DNA from: Rickettsiales bacterium
GTDB lineage: Bacteria > Pseudomonadota > Alphaproteobacteria > Rickettsiales > SXRF01
DNA length: 64,000 bases
NCBI GenBank assembly: GCA_021299465.1
Contig: JAJTHB010000010.1
Span: 22,911-86,910, forward strand
Direction of reading: 5' to 3'
Position numbers and translations under genes: made by a program. The notes under the pieces were generated by a model, which worked only from the letters and a program-made list of their open reading frames with translations, had not been told where the DNA came from and made no database searches. This document shows positions 1 through 9,604 of this stretch, in pieces; the stretch's first letter is position 1, and every line of letters begins with the position of its first letter.

Positions 1-328
1 TGAACAGGCATGGCCAGAGGGCTGCACCGAGTACCATGACAGCCACCAATATTACACAAGCAAACAAACTCGGAAGTATACCACCTTCAATCAGTGAAGA
101 AAAAATAGGTAGATGTTCCTTAGGCAACTGTGACCATTTGATATAAACGATCCGATCGCCTTTACATATCGCAACCTCTTCACCGTATGTTGCGGCAAGA
201 TGAGAGGCTGCATCCGGCGCACGCTGTATGAACGGCACCATGACTAATATATGAACCAGCAAAAAGGCTGCAGCCAGGGCAGTGAAATTTTTTATCAATC
301 CCTGTCGGTATGTGAATAAACTGTGCAT
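1..328 (-). CDS. Hypothetical two-helix membrane protein, cut by window edge
   Basis: A minus-strand frame opens at ATG (complement of 326-328) and stays open for 109 codons to the left edge, so the C-terminus is outside the window. Two hydrophobic segments are visible at about residues 14-33 and 84-106. They flank a polar loop with one Cys in the stretch AICKGDRIVYIKW. The helix-loop-helix pattern recalls small DUF2946-type proteins, but that is only a resemblance and I do not assign a function. No clear ribosome binding site precedes the ATG. It is divergent from fliF, with a 215-base gap. Confidence 0.5.
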   Translation of the reverse strand, partial: MHSLFTYRQGLIKNFTALAAAFLLVHILVMVPFIQRAPDAASHLAATYGEEVAICKGDRIVYIKWSQLPKEHLPIFSSLIEGGILPSLFACVILVAVMVLGAALWPCLF

Positions 329-398
329 AATTTGTGTATAAAACTTATAAGCGGCCACACGGCCATAGCAAGTGACAAATTCGTGACAAGCGATTGTC

Positions 399-426
399 TT
401 GAGGATAAAAATTTTTCAAATAAAAT
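399..426 (+). promoter_or_regulatory. Candidate sigma-70-type promoter for the fliF operon
   Basis: TTGAGG (399-404) and TAAAAT (421-426) are separated by 16 bases in the AT-rich 215-base gap before fliF, giving a leader of about 110 bases. Further down, TTAGCA and TGCTAA (near 493-516) form a short inverted repeat that could be an operator. I see neither a TTAA-N7-TTAA CtrA box nor a sigma-54 TGGCAC-N5-TTGC element. The assignment rests on pattern alone. Confidence 0.3.
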
Positions 427-543
427 CACTTGCAAGCACCCATAAAAATCGGATTTATAGCAATGTAGGAAAAAAATTCCTGCTATTAAGAAATTAGCAA
501 TAAATCTCTGCTAATCTAGGAAAATCAAGGGAAGAAACGATAT

Positions 544-2202
544 ATGGCTGTTGCAGATTTATTAGGAAACATGGGAAAAGCGAAAATTGGCGCGATGCTT
601 GCCATGTCAACTTTGCTACTCGCTTTCTTCCTATTTGTTGCCTTTAGGCTATCATCCGCCAATATGGTTCCGCTCTATACCAGCATGTCGCTGGAAGATA
701 GCTCAAAAGTTGTTGCTGAACTTGAGCAGTCAGGCACACCTTACGAATTAATCGGCAACGGCACCGGTGTCATGGTGCCTTCGGATAAAGTACTTCGCTT
801 GCGGATGACACTTGCAGAACAAGGCCTGCCTTCCGGTGCTTCTATTGTCGGATATGAGATCTTTGATCGCCAGGAAAGCTTTGGAAGCTCAAACTATATC
901 ATGAGCATCAACGTACTTCGGGCGCTTGAGGGCGAACTCTCACGCACCATTGGTTCAATCGCGGGCATTGAAACCGCGCGTGTGCATCTGGTGATGCCTA
1001 AACGCGAGCTGTTTACCCGCGACAAAGATAAACCAAGCGCCTCGGTCACCATCAAAATGCGCGGCGGCCACTCGCTGGAAAAAAACGAAGTCACAGCGAT
1101 TACTCATCTTATCGCATCAGCTGTGCCAGGGCTTGAACCATCCAAAGTCACCGTAGTTGATAGCCACGGCAAACTGCTTGCTCGTGGCAGCGGTGAAGAT
1201 AGCCTCGATGCCACTGCGGCAACAGCGATGGAATATCGCACCGCATATGAGAATCAAATGCGTGACCGGCTGGAAGAGCTGCTCGAGAAAGTCGTTGGTG
1301 CTGGTAAAGTGCGCGTTAAAGTTGCAGCAGATATGAATTTTGATCGTATCATCACCAATTCAGAAAAATTTGATCCGGATGGACAGGTTGCGCGCTCCGT
1401 GCAGTCGACAACAGGTCGTGAAGATTCGAAAGACAAGGCTGCCGCTGATAACGTAACAGCAGCCAATAACCTGCCACAGGCCAGCACAGCAGGCGCAGGC
1501 GGAGCAAGCAGTGATAAGCTTTCTGAAAACAGCACCGAAACCACTAATTTTGAGATTTCAAAAACCGTACAAAATCATGTACGTGAAGGCGGCACAGTCA
1601 ATAAACTGTCCGTGGCGGTACTTGTTGATGGCATCTACACGACCGATGCAGAAGGCAATCAAAGCTACGCGCCTCGAAGTGAAGAGGAGCTAAATAAGCT
1701 TAAAACCCTCATCAACTCTGCTGTTGGCTTTGATGAGAAACGCGGTGATCGCATCGAAGTAGTCAACATGCAATTTACTGATAAGGCAGATGCGCTGGAA
1801 GAAGAATCATTCTTTGCTCGCTTCAAACTCGAGATGCAATCGATCATTCAGACGCTTATCATTGGTGTTGTTGCTATCCTTGCGATTTTGCTCGTGCTTC
1901 GCCCAGCGGTGACACAACTCGTGCGCGGCACACAAACACCTAGTGGTCGCGTTGCTGGCGAGTTAGCTGCACTTGAGGCGCCCGGCATGGCAGCCGCTGG
2001 CGCAGCCCCTGCCCGTATTCCTGGCGGTGGCGGCGGCAACCCAGCATCACTGGGTGCTGAACAGGGCGAAACCGAAATCCTGATCGACGTTGCCAATATC
2101 AAAGGTGGCATGAAATCGTCATCAATGAACAAGATCAATGAAATCGTAGATAAATACCCCGAAGAAACCATGGGCGTACTGCGCCAATGGATGATGAAAT
2201 AG
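544..2202 (+). CDS. fliF: Flagellar MS-ring protein FliF
   Basis: FliF forms the inner-membrane MS ring, the base of the flagellum that houses the export gate and carries the FliG rotor. The 552 residues match the family length. Transmembrane helices lie at about 17-36 and 433-454 around the large periplasmic ring-building part. The C-terminal cytoplasmic tail (about 515-552) has the acidic/hydrophobic FliG-binding character and ends in LRQWMMK. A Gly/Ala/Pro-rich linker (about 475-505) precedes it. The ATG follows a purine-rich AAGGGAAGAAACGA. It is the first gene of the flagellar run, with fliG 9 bases downstream. Confidence 0.97.
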   Translation: MAVADLLGNMGKAKIGAMLAMSTLLLAFFLFVAFRLSSANMVPLYTSMSLEDSSKVVAELEQSGTPYELIGNGTGVMVPSDKVLRLRMTLAEQGLPSGASIVGYEIFDRQESFGSSNYIMSINVLRALEGELSRTIGSIAGIETARVHLVMPKRELFTRDKDKPSASVTIKMRGGHSLEKNEVTAITHLIASAVPGLEPSKVTVVDSHGKLLARGSGEDSLDATAATAMEYRTAYENQMRDRLEELLEKVVGAGKVRVKVAADMNFDRIITNSEKFDPDGQVARSVQSTTGREDSKDKAAADNVTAANNLPQASTAGAGGASSDKLSENSTETTNFEISKTVQNHVREGGTVNKLSVAVLVDGIYTTDAEGNQSYAPRSEEELNKLKTLINSAVGFDEKRGDRIEVVNMQFTDKADALEEESFFARFKLEMQSIIQTLIIGVVAILAILLVLRPAVTQLVRGTQTPSGRVAGELAALEAPGMAAAGAAPARIPGGGGGNPASLGAEQGETEILIDVANIKGGMKSSSMNKINEIVDKYPEETMGVLRQWMMK

Positions 2203-2211
2203 GAAGAATCT

Positions 2212-3243
2212 ATGGCTCCGTCACCCAAAGATAAAAAAGAAGATTTTAGAAAACTCAACGGCGTACAGAAAGCAGCCCTCTTTCTCATGGGCATAGGCGA
2301 GACCAACGCCATTAAACTGTTCGCAATGATGGAAGATGACGAGATTCGTGAGCTGTCCAATACAATGTCAAGCCTGGGACAGATGCCTTCTGATATGATT
2401 GAACGGTTATTTGTAGAGTTTGCCGAACAGGTATCCGCATCCGGCGCAATCGTTGGTAACTATGACTCTACCGAGCGTTTGCTGGTCAAAGCACTTGGCA
2501 AGGGACGTGTTGATTCCATCATGGAGGAAATTCGTGGCCCCGCAGGACGCACAACCTGGGATAAACTCAACAATGTCAGTGAGGAGATTCTCGCTAACTT
2601 CCTCAAAAACGAATATCCACAGACCATCGCCGTCGTATTATCAAAAATCAAATCAGATCATGCCGCGCGGGTACTGATGAACCTGCCGGAAGAGCTCTCG
2701 ATTGAGGTGATGATGCGTATGCTTTCGATGGAATCAGTCAAAAAAGAAGTAATGGAAGGCATCGAAAAAACACTTCGTATGGAGTTCATGAGCAGCCTTG
2801 CCAAGCGCCAGACACGTGATAGCCATGAATTAATCGCTGAGATTTTCAACAACTTTGATCGCAGCGCCGAAGGTAAATTCATGGCGAAGCTTGAAGAAAA
2901 AAATGCTGAGGCAGCTGAAAAAGTACGCAAGCTCATGTTTACGTTTGAAGATCTCGCCAAAATTGATGCACAAGGCGTTCAGGCGCTGCTTCGTACGGTA
3001 GATAAAGCCAAGCTGCCTATTGCCCTCAAAGGCGCATCTGATAAAATTAAAGATCTTTTCTTCTCCAACATGTCAGAGCGCGCAACCAAGATATTGAAAG
3101 AGGAAATGTCTTCGCTTGGGCCTGTACGCATCAAGGATGTTGATGAGGCACAGATGCATATTGTCACGGTAGCGAAAGACCTGCAGACCAAAGGCGAAAT
3201 CATCATCGCCAGCGAGAACACCGAAGAACAACTTATTTATTAG
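2212..3243 (+). CDS. fliG: Flagellar motor switch protein FliG
   Basis: FliG is the rotor protein that sits on the MS ring and takes torque from the MotA/MotB stator. The 343-residue protein shows the N-terminal FliF-binding domain, the middle-domain EHPQT-type motif as EYPQTIAVVLSKI (about 134-146), and the family motif MFTFEDL (about 242-248) at the start of the C-terminal torque domain. The charged C-terminal helices include DKIKDLFFSNMSERA. It sits between fliF and fliH, as in other alphaproteobacterial fliF operons. MotA, its stator partner, is at the other end of this window. Confidence 0.97.
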   Translation: MAPSPKDKKEDFRKLNGVQKAALFLMGIGETNAIKLFAMMEDDEIRELSNTMSSLGQMPSDMIERLFVEFAEQVSASGAIVGNYDSTERLLVKALGKGRVDSIMEEIRGPAGRTTWDKLNNVSEEILANFLKNEYPQTIAVVLSKIKSDHAARVLMNLPEELSIEVMMRMLSMESVKKEVMEGIEKTLRMEFMSSLAKRQTRDSHELIAEIFNNFDRSAEGKFMAKLEEKNAEAAEKVRKLMFTFEDLAKIDAQGVQALLRTVDKAKLPIALKGASDKIKDLFFSNMSERATKILKEEMSSLGPVRIKDVDEAQMHIVTVAKDLQTKGEIIIASENTEEQLIY

Positions 3244-3254
3244 GATACATTAAG

Positions 3255-3986
3255 GTGCGGATTGAACCTCTCAACTTTAGGAATTTTGAAGGCACTGCAC
3301 CTGGCGCAGTGATTGCAGTGCGTAGACCTGCGAATAAAAAGAATGAAGAAACGCCTGCCACCCCGCCTCCACCACCAAGCTTCAGCGAAGAGGACCTAAA
3401 AGCAGCCGAAATGAAAGGCTACCAGCGTGGCTTTTTAGAGGGCAGTGAAGAGGGAAAAAAACAAGCACACACCGAGCAGGCCGACATCGAGCGCCAGCTC
3501 ATAGAAAATACTGAAAAACTGGTCCGTTCGGTTAAACCGTTGATCGATGATTATCGCCGAATGACACTGCAAGTACACGAAGATGTGCCAAAGGTAGCGC
3601 TTGCTGTGATCAAGAAACTTGCGGGCGGTATCTTAGAAAATAATGCGGAAAAGATCGTAAGCGAAATGGCGATGAGTTGTGCGCAAACCATGCTCGGTGA
3701 GCCCAAACTTTCGATTAATGTTCACCCAAGCCTTGCTGAAAGCTTAAAAGATAAACTACAAGGGCTCGCTGTTAAGACGCAAACTGCAACACATTTTGTA
3801 GTACTCAGGGATGAGTCTATGGCGCTGACTGATTGCCGTGTTGAATGGAAATACGGTGCGATGGAGCGTCATACTGGCGCGCTGTGGCAAGAGATTGAAC
3901 GAGTGGTGGAAAGCATGGTAGCATCTGCCAAACGTGACACTGACAACCAAATACAACGCCTCGAACAGGATTTACCAAAGGAGTAA
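3255..3986 (+). CDS. fliH: Flagellar export ATPase regulator FliH (FlbE type)
   Basis: FliH binds and restrains the export ATPase FliI and links it to the C ring through FliN. The 243-residue frame has a short head, a proline-rich stretch near residues 36-43, a long charged helical segment (about 50-110) and a C-terminal FliH/VATPase-E-like domain. The start is GTG at 3255, since the next in-frame ATG would remove 53 residues. Position between fliG and fliN supports the call; Caulobacter names the equivalent gene flbE. FliH is poorly conserved, so the assignment leans on context as much as on sequence. Confidence 0.85.
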   Translation: MRIEPLNFRNFEGTAPGAVIAVRRPANKKNEETPATPPPPPSFSEEDLKAAEMKGYQRGFLEGSEEGKKQAHTEQADIERQLIENTEKLVRSVKPLIDDYRRMTLQVHEDVPKVALAVIKKLAGGILENNAEKIVSEMAMSCAQTMLGEPKLSINVHPSLAESLKDKLQGLAVKTQTATHFVVLRDESMALTDCRVEWKYGAMERHTGALWQEIERVVESMVASAKRDTDNQIQRLEQDLPKE

Positions 3987-3989
3987 GCT

Positions 3990-4292
3990 ATGGCTGACAC
4001 AAACACGCAACCGGCCGCTAATTTTACTGAAGCAACGGCTGCTGAAAACCTGAGTCTGGAGACGGTTTATGATATCCCAGTTCAGATCACCGTGGTACTT
4101 GGCCGAACCAGTATGCAGGTCAATCAGCTACTGAAACTTGGACGTGGCGCGGTGATTGAGCTGGATAAAAAAGTTGGTGAACCGATCGACATTTTTGTCA
4201 ACAACCGTCTGGTCGCTCGCGGCGAAGTGGTGGTGGTAGAAGAGCGTATCGGCATCACCATGACAGAAATTATCAAGGCGGAGAAGGCATGA
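3990..4292 (+). CDS. fliN: Flagellar motor switch protein FliN
   Basis: FliN forms the lower C ring with FliM and takes part in switching and in docking the export ATPase. Of 100 residues, about 28-96 form the single SpoA/surface-presentation domain, including IPVQITVVLGRT, LLKLGRGAVIELD and DIFVNNRLVARGEV. The ~27-residue N-terminal extension is polar. The gene starts 3 bases after fliH and its end overlaps the flbD start by 4 bases (ATGA), which indicates translational coupling. fliM is not in the window. Confidence 0.95.
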   Translation: MADTNTQPAANFTEATAAENLSLETVYDIPVQITVVLGRTSMQVNQLLKLGRGAVIELDKKVGEPIDIFVNNRLVARGEVVVVEERIGITMTEIIKAEKA

Positions 4293-5641
4293 GACTGCTC
4301 ATCATCGGCGAACTCTATGGGCAATTAGGAACCGCAAGCACGATTGCAAAATCACGCGGTGCGCGTGTGACGCATGTGGGCGATATCGAAATGGCCATGA
4401 ATAGCCTGCGCGAAGGGCAAGGTGCAGACCTTATCATGATCGAAGTGAGGGAGGATATTGAAAAACTTGTCTCCCTACTTATGCGCGAACGATTTAACCT
4501 GCCAGTTGTGGCATGCGGGCTTGATACGGATAAAGACGCAGCCGTCAAAGCCATCAAATGCGGTGCTAAAGAATATATTCCTCTGCCGCCCGATGAAGAG
4601 TTGATTGCAGCAGTTCTGGAAGCGATCACCGAAGATTCAGGTTCGGTTATTTTTGCGTCGGCGGCCATGGCCAAAGTGATTGCCCTTGCCGATCAAATCG
4701 CCCCCAGCGATGCGAGCGTGCTGATTACCGGCGAGTCTGGCACTGGCAAAGAAGTCATTGCCCGGCATATTCATCGCAAGAGCAAGCGTGCCAAACAGAA
4801 TATGATTACGGTCAACTGCGCTGCGATTCCTGAAAACTTGCTTGAATCCGAGCTGTTTGGCCATGAGAAAGGTGCATTTACTGGTGCCGTTGCGCGCCGG
4901 ATTGGTAAATTTGAAGAGGCTGATGGCGGCACCATACTGCTAGATGAAATCAGTGAGATGGATCTGCGTCTGCAGGCCAAATTGCTGCGTGTATTGCAAG
5001 AGCGTGAAGTGGACCGGATTGGCGGTAACAAACCGGTGAAGGTCAATATTCGTGTACTCGCTACCAGCAACCGCGATATGCAGGAAACGGTTAAAAAAGG
5101 TCAGTTTCGTGAAGACTTGTACTTCCGCCTGAACGTTATTTCGCTTGCCATGCCAAGCTTGCGTGACCGTAAAGATGACATCAAGATTCTGGCCGAACAT
5201 TTCATAGAAAAATATTCCAAAGCTAATGGTATCGATAAACGTAAGTTATCGGATGCAGCTCTTGCCAAACTTACCGGCTATCATTGGCCGGGCAATGTCC
5301 GCGAACTTGAGAACACCATGCATCGCACCGTGCTGCTCGCAAGCGGCGCCATCATTGAACCTGATGCTATTTTCCTGCAAGGGGCACCGGAGCCACTCGC
5401 TGCAACGCTTGCCACCAATACTGGCAGTAGTCAGCCTAAGCAGAACACCGGTGGTCTGGTTGGGCGCACAGTGGAAAGTGTTGAGCAGGAACTCATTCTT
5501 GATACGCTGAATCACTGCCTTGGCAACCGCACCCATGCCGCCAACATCCTAGGCATCTCAATTCGCACCTTGCGCAACAAGCTGAAACAATATGGTGAGC
5601 AAGGCGCCGCCGTCACGCCGCCACCAACTGGCACGGAATAA
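4289..5641 (+). CDS. flbD: FlbD-type sigma-54-dependent flagellar regulator
   Basis: This is a sigma-54 activator that in Caulobacter turns on late flagellar genes and represses the fliF operon. Domains in 450 residues: receiver-like (1-115), AAA+ (about 125-350) and a Fis-type helix-turn-helix near 405-440. Walker A is GESGTGKE (148-155), the sigma-54 contact loop GAFTGA (195-200) and Walker B GTILLDE (about 214-220). At the expected phosphoacceptor position the receiver has Glu52 (DLIMIEV), so ordinary Asp phosphorylation is unlikely. FlbD of Caulobacter also has an atypical receiver and is controlled by FliX. It lies between fliN and flhA, and autoregulation of this operon is inferred. Confidence 0.92.
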   Translation: MRLLIIGELYGQLGTASTIAKSRGARVTHVGDIEMAMNSLREGQGADLIMIEVREDIEKLVSLLMRERFNLPVVACGLDTDKDAAVKAIKCGAKEYIPLPPDEELIAAVLEAITEDSGSVIFASAAMAKVIALADQIAPSDASVLITGESGTGKEVIARHIHRKSKRAKQNMITVNCAAIPENLLESELFGHEKGAFTGAVARRIGKFEEADGGTILLDEISEMDLRLQAKLLRVLQEREVDRIGGNKPVKVNIRVLATSNRDMQETVKKGQFREDLYFRLNVISLAMPSLRDRKDDIKILAEHFIEKYSKANGIDKRKLSDAALAKLTGYHWPGNVRELENTMHRTVLLASGAIIEPDAIFLQGAPEPLAATLATNTGSSQPKQNTGGLVGRTVESVEQELILDTLNHCLGNRTHAANILGISIRTLRNKLKQYGEQGAAVTPPPTGTE

Positions 5642-5644
5642 CCC

Positions 5645-7810
5645 ATGGCAGAGACAGCCGTAGCGTCTGCACCATTTAATTTCGGCACGCAGGCGCGCGC
5701 GCTGATGAAGCGTCGTGATATTTTCTTTGCCATCGGCATCATGTCGATCCTGGTGGTATTGATCCTACCGCTGCCACCAGTTTTACTTGATATTGCACTT
5801 GCCTTTTCGATCACAGCGTCGGTTGCGATCCTGATGACGGTGCTGATGGTTGAAAAGCCACTTGAGCTAAGTTCATTTCCAACCATTCTTCTGATCGTGA
5901 CCATGCTACGGCTGGCGCTGAACATTGCCTCCACACGCCTGATTCTCTCCGAAGGTCATACGGGAACCGATGCAGCTGGTCATGTGATCGAAGCTTTCGG
6001 TGGATTTGTAATGGGCGGCTCGGTTGTCATCGGTGTTATTCTTTTTGGTATTCTGACCATCATTAACTTCGTCGTTATCACGAAAGGTTCTGGTCGTATC
6101 GCTGAGGTTTCAGCAAGGTTCTCGCTTGATGCGATGCCAGGCAAGCAAATGGCGATCGATGCGGATTTATCAGCCGGCTTAATTTCTGAAGATGTGGCTA
6201 AATCGCGTCGCAAAGAACTCGAAGACGAGAGTAACTTTTTTGGATCGATGGATGGTGCGAGCAAGTTCGTGCGCGGTGACGCAATTGCGGGTCTGCTCAT
6301 CACCTTCATCAATTTTATCGCCGGTATCATCATCGGCATGGCTCAGAAGGGCATGACATTTGACGATGCGCTGCACACCTACACGATGCTCACCATCGGC
6401 GATGGTCTGGTTTCTCAGATCCCAGCACTGATCGTCTCCACCGCCGCCGGTATTCTGGTCACTAAATCCGGTGTTAAAGGTTCGGCTGAAAAAGCAGTCC
6501 TTGATCAGCTTACTAAATACCCAACCGCGCTTGCCATCACCAGTGGCTTCCTTGCAGTTATGGCCTTGCTTCCTGGCATTCCTCCTTTACCATTTTTGTT
6601 CCTGGCTGGTGTGACAGGCTATTTAAGCTATCATTTGTTTAAGACGGCTAAAACGATGGTTGACCCCAAAACCGGTGAACCCATAACCGCCGGTGCCGCT
6701 GCCGCCCAGAAATTACTCGAAGGACCAGCGGGTGCACAAGCACAAGCCGTCGGCGCTGATGGCAAGCCAATTCAGGAAGAGCAGGCCTCTGATTTCCTGC
6801 AAATTGATTCGCTACGTCTTGAACTTGGCTACGGCCTGTTGCCACTGATCAATTACCAAAAAGGGCATCGCCTGACTGAACAGATCAAGGCACTTAGAAA
6901 ACAAATGGCGCGTGAACTTGGCTTTGTGATTCCGGCGGTGCGCATTCAGGATAATATGCAGCTCCCCCCCAACACCTATGTGGTGAAAGTCAAAGAAATC
7001 GAAGCAGCACGAGGCGATATTCGTCCGGAGATGCTGCTTGCCATGAATCCCAGCGGCGAGAAGATAACGCTGCCGGGCGAAGAGACCGTTGAGCCAACTT
7101 TTGGCTTACCCGCTATGTGGATTGGTGAGGCCTACCGTGAAGAAGCGATGTTTAGAAACTACACGGTAGTGGATCCGCCAACGGTCATCACCACCCACCT
7201 CACCGAAGTGATCAAAGATAATATGCCAGAGCTGCTTTCTTATGCCGAAACGCAGAAGCTGCTTGATGATCTTGGCAAGACCCAGCAGAAGTTGGTTGCG
7301 GAAACAATTCCAGGCCAGATTAGCGTCGGCGGCGTACAACGTGTGCTGCAAAACCTGCTGCGTGAACAGGTTTCTATTCGTGATCTTTCAACGATCATTG
7401 AAGCGATCGCTGAGGCGTCGCGGGCTTCGCAAAGCATTGGCATCATTACCGAGCATGTTCGTGCGCGCCTTGCACGGCAGATTAGCCATAGTCACACCTC
7501 GGACGGCGGCTATATTCCGATCATTGCCATGTCGCCTGGCTGGGAACAGACCTTTATTGAGTCACTGACTGGCAATAGTGACGATAAAATGCTCTCGATG
7601 CCGCCTAGCCGTATCCAAGAATTCATACAGACCGTGCGCAATACCTTTGATAAGATCGCGATGCAGGGTGAAATTCCAGTGTTACTTACCAGCCCCACGA
7701 TACGGCCTTATGTTCGATCGCTTATTGAGCGCTTCAGGCCATCTACCGTCGTGATCTCACAAAATGAAATTCATCCCAAGGCACGCATCAAAACATTGGG
7801 GCAGATCTAA
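5645..7810 (+). CDS. flhA: Flagellar export gate protein FlhA
   Basis: FlhA is the large subunit of the flagellar type III export gate in the MS ring. It couples the proton motive force to secretion and docks chaperone-substrate complexes through its cytoplasmic domain. The 721 residues are of family length. The N-terminal half carries about eight membrane helices. The conserved FHIPEP loop is visible as GRIAEVSARFSLDAMPGK (about 149-166), followed by the cytoplasmic domain from about 350. ATG lies 3 bases after the flbD stop. flhB, fliP, fliQ and fliR are not in the window. Confidence 0.97.
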   Translation: MAETAVASAPFNFGTQARALMKRRDIFFAIGIMSILVVLILPLPPVLLDIALAFSITASVAILMTVLMVEKPLELSSFPTILLIVTMLRLALNIASTRLILSEGHTGTDAAGHVIEAFGGFVMGGSVVIGVILFGILTIINFVVITKGSGRIAEVSARFSLDAMPGKQMAIDADLSAGLISEDVAKSRRKELEDESNFFGSMDGASKFVRGDAIAGLLITFINFIAGIIIGMAQKGMTFDDALHTYTMLTIGDGLVSQIPALIVSTAAGILVTKSGVKGSAEKAVLDQLTKYPTALAITSGFLAVMALLPGIPPLPFLFLAGVTGYLSYHLFKTAKTMVDPKTGEPITAGAAAAQKLLEGPAGAQAQAVGADGKPIQEEQASDFLQIDSLRLELGYGLLPLINYQKGHRLTEQIKALRKQMARELGFVIPAVRIQDNMQLPPNTYVVKVKEIEAARGDIRPEMLLAMNPSGEKITLPGEETVEPTFGLPAMWIGEAYREEAMFRNYTVVDPPTVITTHLTEVIKDNMPELLSYAETQKLLDDLGKTQQKLVAETIPGQISVGGVQRVLQNLLREQVSIRDLSTIIEAIAEASRASQSIGIITEHVRARLARQISHSHTSDGGYIPIIAMSPGWEQTFIESLTGNSDDKMLSMPPSRIQEFIQTVRNTFDKIAMQGEIPVLLTSPTIRPYVRSLIERFRPSTVVISQNEIHPKARIKTLGQI

Positions 7811-7822
7811 CCACGTTACATT

Positions 7823-8839
7823 ATGAGACTTCGCACCTTCACTGCCATCGATATGCCAACCGCCATGAAACTGGTGCGCGAGGCGATGGGCGAAGACGCC
7901 ATTATTTTATCATCGCAGCAAGTGGGGCAAAAGTCTGTCAGCGTCACAGCAGCGATTGATGTTGACGATGATGCTCCAAGCCAAAAGCCATTCGAGCGAC
8001 TCAGTAGCCGCGATAGTGTCCCGGACAACTTGCGTTTTGCCATTCAGGAAATCCTGCGCTTCCACAACCTGCCGGAATTTTTCATCGCCAAAATGCTTCA
8101 GAAAGCATCCGAAGGTGCATTCGCCGCCGCCAATGCCTTGTTTAAGCAAAGCGGCAAGCAGCAGGATCATCAGCTGCATCGCTTAGCGCTTGAGCAGCTT
8201 TGCGCCTCTTATTTTCATTTTTCACCGCTGGTTGAAAGCAAGCTCGCCGGCAAAACGATCATGCTGATTGGCACTCCCGGTATCGGAAAAACCCTCACCG
8301 CCGCGAAGCTCGCCACTCGGCTTTCGCTCGCCAAACACCCCACTGCCGTTATCACCACCGATACGAAGCGCGCCGGTGGTGTAGAACAACTCCAGGCCTT
8401 TACTGATATTTTAGGCATTGGACTCATGGTTGCCGGTTCGCGCACGGAGCTGTGGAAACAACTCAAAGGCATTAGCCCCCAAAAAGCTGTGATTATCGAT
8501 AGCGCTGGATGCAATCCATACAACGATCAGGAATGGCAAGAATTACAGGCACTGGCCTCCATCGAGAACATTGAGCCAGTTTTAGTGATGCCAGCGGGTG
8601 GTGATAGCGCTGAGGCTGTCGATAGCACCGAGATCTTCATGTCACTACCTGTGACGCGAATGATCCTGACACGCACCGATACCACAAGGCGCTTCGGTGC
8701 CGCACTGGCAGCGGCGGCAGCGCATGATCTGGCGCTTGCTCAATTCAGCACATCGTCCAACCTGTCTGATTCCTTATTTGCTGCCGATGAAAAGCACCTC
8801 GCACAACTTATGCTTCGTTATCAAACACCAACCATGTAG
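7823..8839 (+). CDS. flhF: Flagellar placement SRP-type GTPase FlhF
   Basis: FlhF is a third SRP-family GTPase that sets the site and number of flagella, usually at a pole. The 338-residue protein starts with the typical MRLRTFTA basic domain. The G domain has P-loop GTPGIGKT (150-157), the DTKRAGG form of the DTxRxGA motif (about 180-186), a DSAG switch motif and a TRTD form of TKxD near residue 280. These variants are more relaxed than in Ffh/FtsY, which is normal for FlhF. It follows flhA after 12 bases and precedes its usual regulator flhG. Confidence 0.92.
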   Translation: MRLRTFTAIDMPTAMKLVREAMGEDAIILSSQQVGQKSVSVTAAIDVDDDAPSQKPFERLSSRDSVPDNLRFAIQEILRFHNLPEFFIAKMLQKASEGAFAAANALFKQSGKQQDHQLHRLALEQLCASYFHFSPLVESKLAGKTIMLIGTPGIGKTLTAAKLATRLSLAKHPTAVITTDTKRAGGVEQLQAFTDILGIGLMVAGSRTELWKQLKGISPQKAVIIDSAGCNPYNDQEWQELQALASIENIEPVLVMPAGGDSAEAVDSTEIFMSLPVTRMILTRTDTTRRFGAALAAAAAHDLALAQFSTSSNLSDSLFAADEKHLAQLMLRYQTPTM

Positions 8840-8848
8840 AGTCATGTT

Positions 8849-9604
8849 ATGAATGCTAGCCGCAATCACATCGTCGCCATCGCATCCGGAAAGGGAGGGG
8901 TTGGAAAAACCTGGCTTTCTGTCACGCTTGCGCATCTTTGTGCGCGAACCGGCAAGCGCGTGCTGCTATTTGATGGGGATATTGGGCTAGCCAACGTTGA
9001 TGTGCAGCTAGGGCTTACGCCTCCCCGTGATTTAAGCAGCGTGCTTTCAGGCAAACACTCACTTAAAGAAGCAGTGACACGTTTTCCTGAAGGTGGTTTT
9101 GATATCATCGCTGGTCGCTCAGGTTCTGCATCACTTGCTAGCCTGCCGCCTGATAAACTTGAGCGTATTGCATCTGAACTGATTACATTGCAGCAGGATT
9201 ACGATCTGGTGTTTCTTGATCTTGGGGCTGGTGTCGAGCAGAATGTTCAATATCTCGCATCGATTGCCTCCAAGTGTTTGGTGGTAGTAACCGATGAGCC
9301 AACTTCACTAACCGATGGTTACGCGTTTATCAAAATTGCGCGCGGCAATAAAAATCCCCCTGATATTGCCGTTGTCATCAATCAGGCATCCACGCAAAAA
9401 GAAGGCGAATCGACTTACCACGCTATTAATAAGGCATGCGTGAACTTCCTGAATATCTCGCCGCCGCTTTACGGCATTATCCGCAGGGATAACAAGGTTA
9501 AGGACAGCATTCGCAACCAAAAATCACTGATTACGCGCGCACCTCATTCCACAGCCGCAACCGATGCCGCGGCATTATCGGTTAAGCTGATGCAGCATGG
9601 TTGA
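8849..9604 (+). CDS. flhG: MinD-like flagellar number ATPase FlhG
   Basis: FlhG (FleN/YlxH) is a ParA/MinD-family ATPase that limits flagellar number by acting on FlhF and the C ring. The 251 residues begin with the deviant Walker A motif GKGGVGKT (14-21), followed by LLFDGDIGLANVDVQLGL (Walker A'). FLDLGAG near residue 127 is the Walker B region. The C-terminus looks amphipathic (ALSVKLMQHG). It is directly downstream of flhF, the usual pairing. Its end overlaps the next gene by 8 bases. Confidence 0.92.
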   Translation: MNASRNHIVAIASGKGGVGKTWLSVTLAHLCARTGKRVLLFDGDIGLANVDVQLGLTPPRDLSSVLSGKHSLKEAVTRFPEGGFDIIAGRSGSASLASLPPDKLERIASELITLQQDYDLVFLDLGAGVEQNVQYLASIASKCLVVVTDEPTSLTDGYAFIKIARGNKNPPDIAVVINQASTQKEGESTYHAINKACVNFLNISPPLYGIIRRDNKVKDSIRNQKSLITRAPHSTAATDAAALSVKLMQHG

